A stretch of DNA of 50,013 nucleotides from Rhodospirillum sp. (lineage in GTDB: Bacteria > Pseudomonadota > Alphaproteobacteria > Rhodospirillales > Rhodospirillaceae). The translations under genes were made by a program, and so were the position numbers. Each line of letters starts with the position of its first letter. The first letter of the stretch is position 1. The notes under the pieces are model-generated. The model was given only the letters and a program-made list of their open reading frames with translations. It made no database searches and had not been told where the DNA came from. Below, in pieces: positions 49,862 to 50,013 of this stretch. The stretch is from the NCBI GenBank assembly GCA_021741145.1, contig JAIOYK010000037.1:1-50013 (forward strand), in the 5' to 3' direction.

Positions 49862-50013
49862 ATGGTTCCGGCCGACGAGGATCCGCAAAAGGAAGTCTCG
49901 CCCGAAGACGAGGCCGCCATGATGGCCGAATGGGAGGCCATGATGGGCGCGGACGGGGAGGGTGACGTCGACGGTGGCAAAGCCGCGACCGCCGCCGATG
50001 GCGGCGGCGGGGG
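49862..50013 (+). CDS. fliM: Flagellar motor switch protein FliM, N-terminal part only
   Basis: The gene runs off the right end; about 50 codons are visible. The start at 49862 has a GAGGAG site six bases upstream. The visible product is acidic with AEWEAMMGADGEG, which I recognise from the N-terminus of FliM in Rhodospirillaceae, where the conserved NQDEIDSLLGF core follows later; that core is beyond the edge here. The position directly after fliL agrees. FliM is the C-ring switch protein that binds CheY-P. FliN-like or a hypothetical protein cannot be fully excluded. Confidence 0.65.
   Translation, partial: MVPADEDPQKEVSPEDEAAMMAEWEAMMGADGEGDVDGGKAATAADGGGG

Overview
The window is GC-rich chromosomal DNA, probably from an alphaproteobacterium of the Rhodospirillales/Rhodospirillaceae type. 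The evidence for this is the addB-addA-trxA order, a RodZ-like gene before ispG, the F1-ATPase zeta inhibitor (DUF1476, an alphaproteobacterial family), FliX and FlaF (alphaproteobacterial flagellar regulators), FliX-era sigma-54 flagellar promoters, and TRAP and Pot-type transporters. No species can be assigned from the sequence alone. There are no rRNA or tRNA genes, no CRISPR array, and no transposase or integrase gene that I can see.

Layout. (1) 1-16.6 kb holds housekeeping genes: trxA, addA and addB (minus strand), then rodZ and ispG, a periplasmic solute-binding protein, trxC, purB, zntB, the ATPase zeta inhibitor, an NRDE/TANGO2 protein and a small HTH regulator with an acidic tail. 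(2) 16.6-24.0 kb is a self-contained quinate/shikimate catabolic locus. A 3-dehydroshikimate dehydratase (quiC type), a TRAP transporter (DctM, DctQ, DctP) and a quinate/shikimate dehydrogenase run leftward. A TetR regulator and a type II dehydroquinase run rightward. A palindrome in the divergent promoter overlaps both -35 regions. (3) 24.0-26.8 kb has an AT-rich gap with several inverted repeats, then a chemoreceptor with a duplicated CHASE3 sensor domain. (4) 26.8-36.3 kb is a nitrogen-scavenging-type locus, all leftward: a Pot-type ABC transporter with a Tat-exported binding protein, a hydantoin/Asp/Glu racemase-family enzyme, a GNAT acetyltransferase, an FCD-type GntR regulator, a carbamoylase/allantoate-amidohydrolase family enzyme and an M20 amidohydrolase. 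Its promoter has a full-consensus sigma-54 element followed immediately by clustered TTGTCGACAA-type palindromes, which recur before the gntR gene. (5) 36.4-50.0 kb is a flagellar cluster: flgL, flgK, a FlgN-like chaperone, flgJ (rod-binding), flgI, then fliX and dksA on the other strand, flaF, flgH, flgA, flgG, flgF, and divergent fliL and the start of fliM. Sigma-54 -24/-12 elements precede flgI and flgF.

How parts work together. The quinate locus should import quinate or shikimate and convert it through dehydroquinate and dehydroshikimate to protocatechuate. The locus at 27-36 kb looks like import and stepwise hydrolysis of an N-carbamoyl or N-acyl amino compound under nitrogen control plus substrate-responsive repression; the substrate is unknown and no hydantoinase or allantoinase is in view. 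The flagellar genes supply rod, P-ring, L-ring and hook-junction parts together with their alphaproteobacterial regulators.

A recurring feature is a high density of short perfect tandem duplications (11 to 43 bp), both between genes and in frame inside addB, rodZ and flgA. The most striking is a 43-bp unit present three times after flgH, each copy carrying an intrinsic terminator. The candidates I would check first for something undescribed are the 27-36 kb locus with its promoter architecture and the multiplied terminator array.
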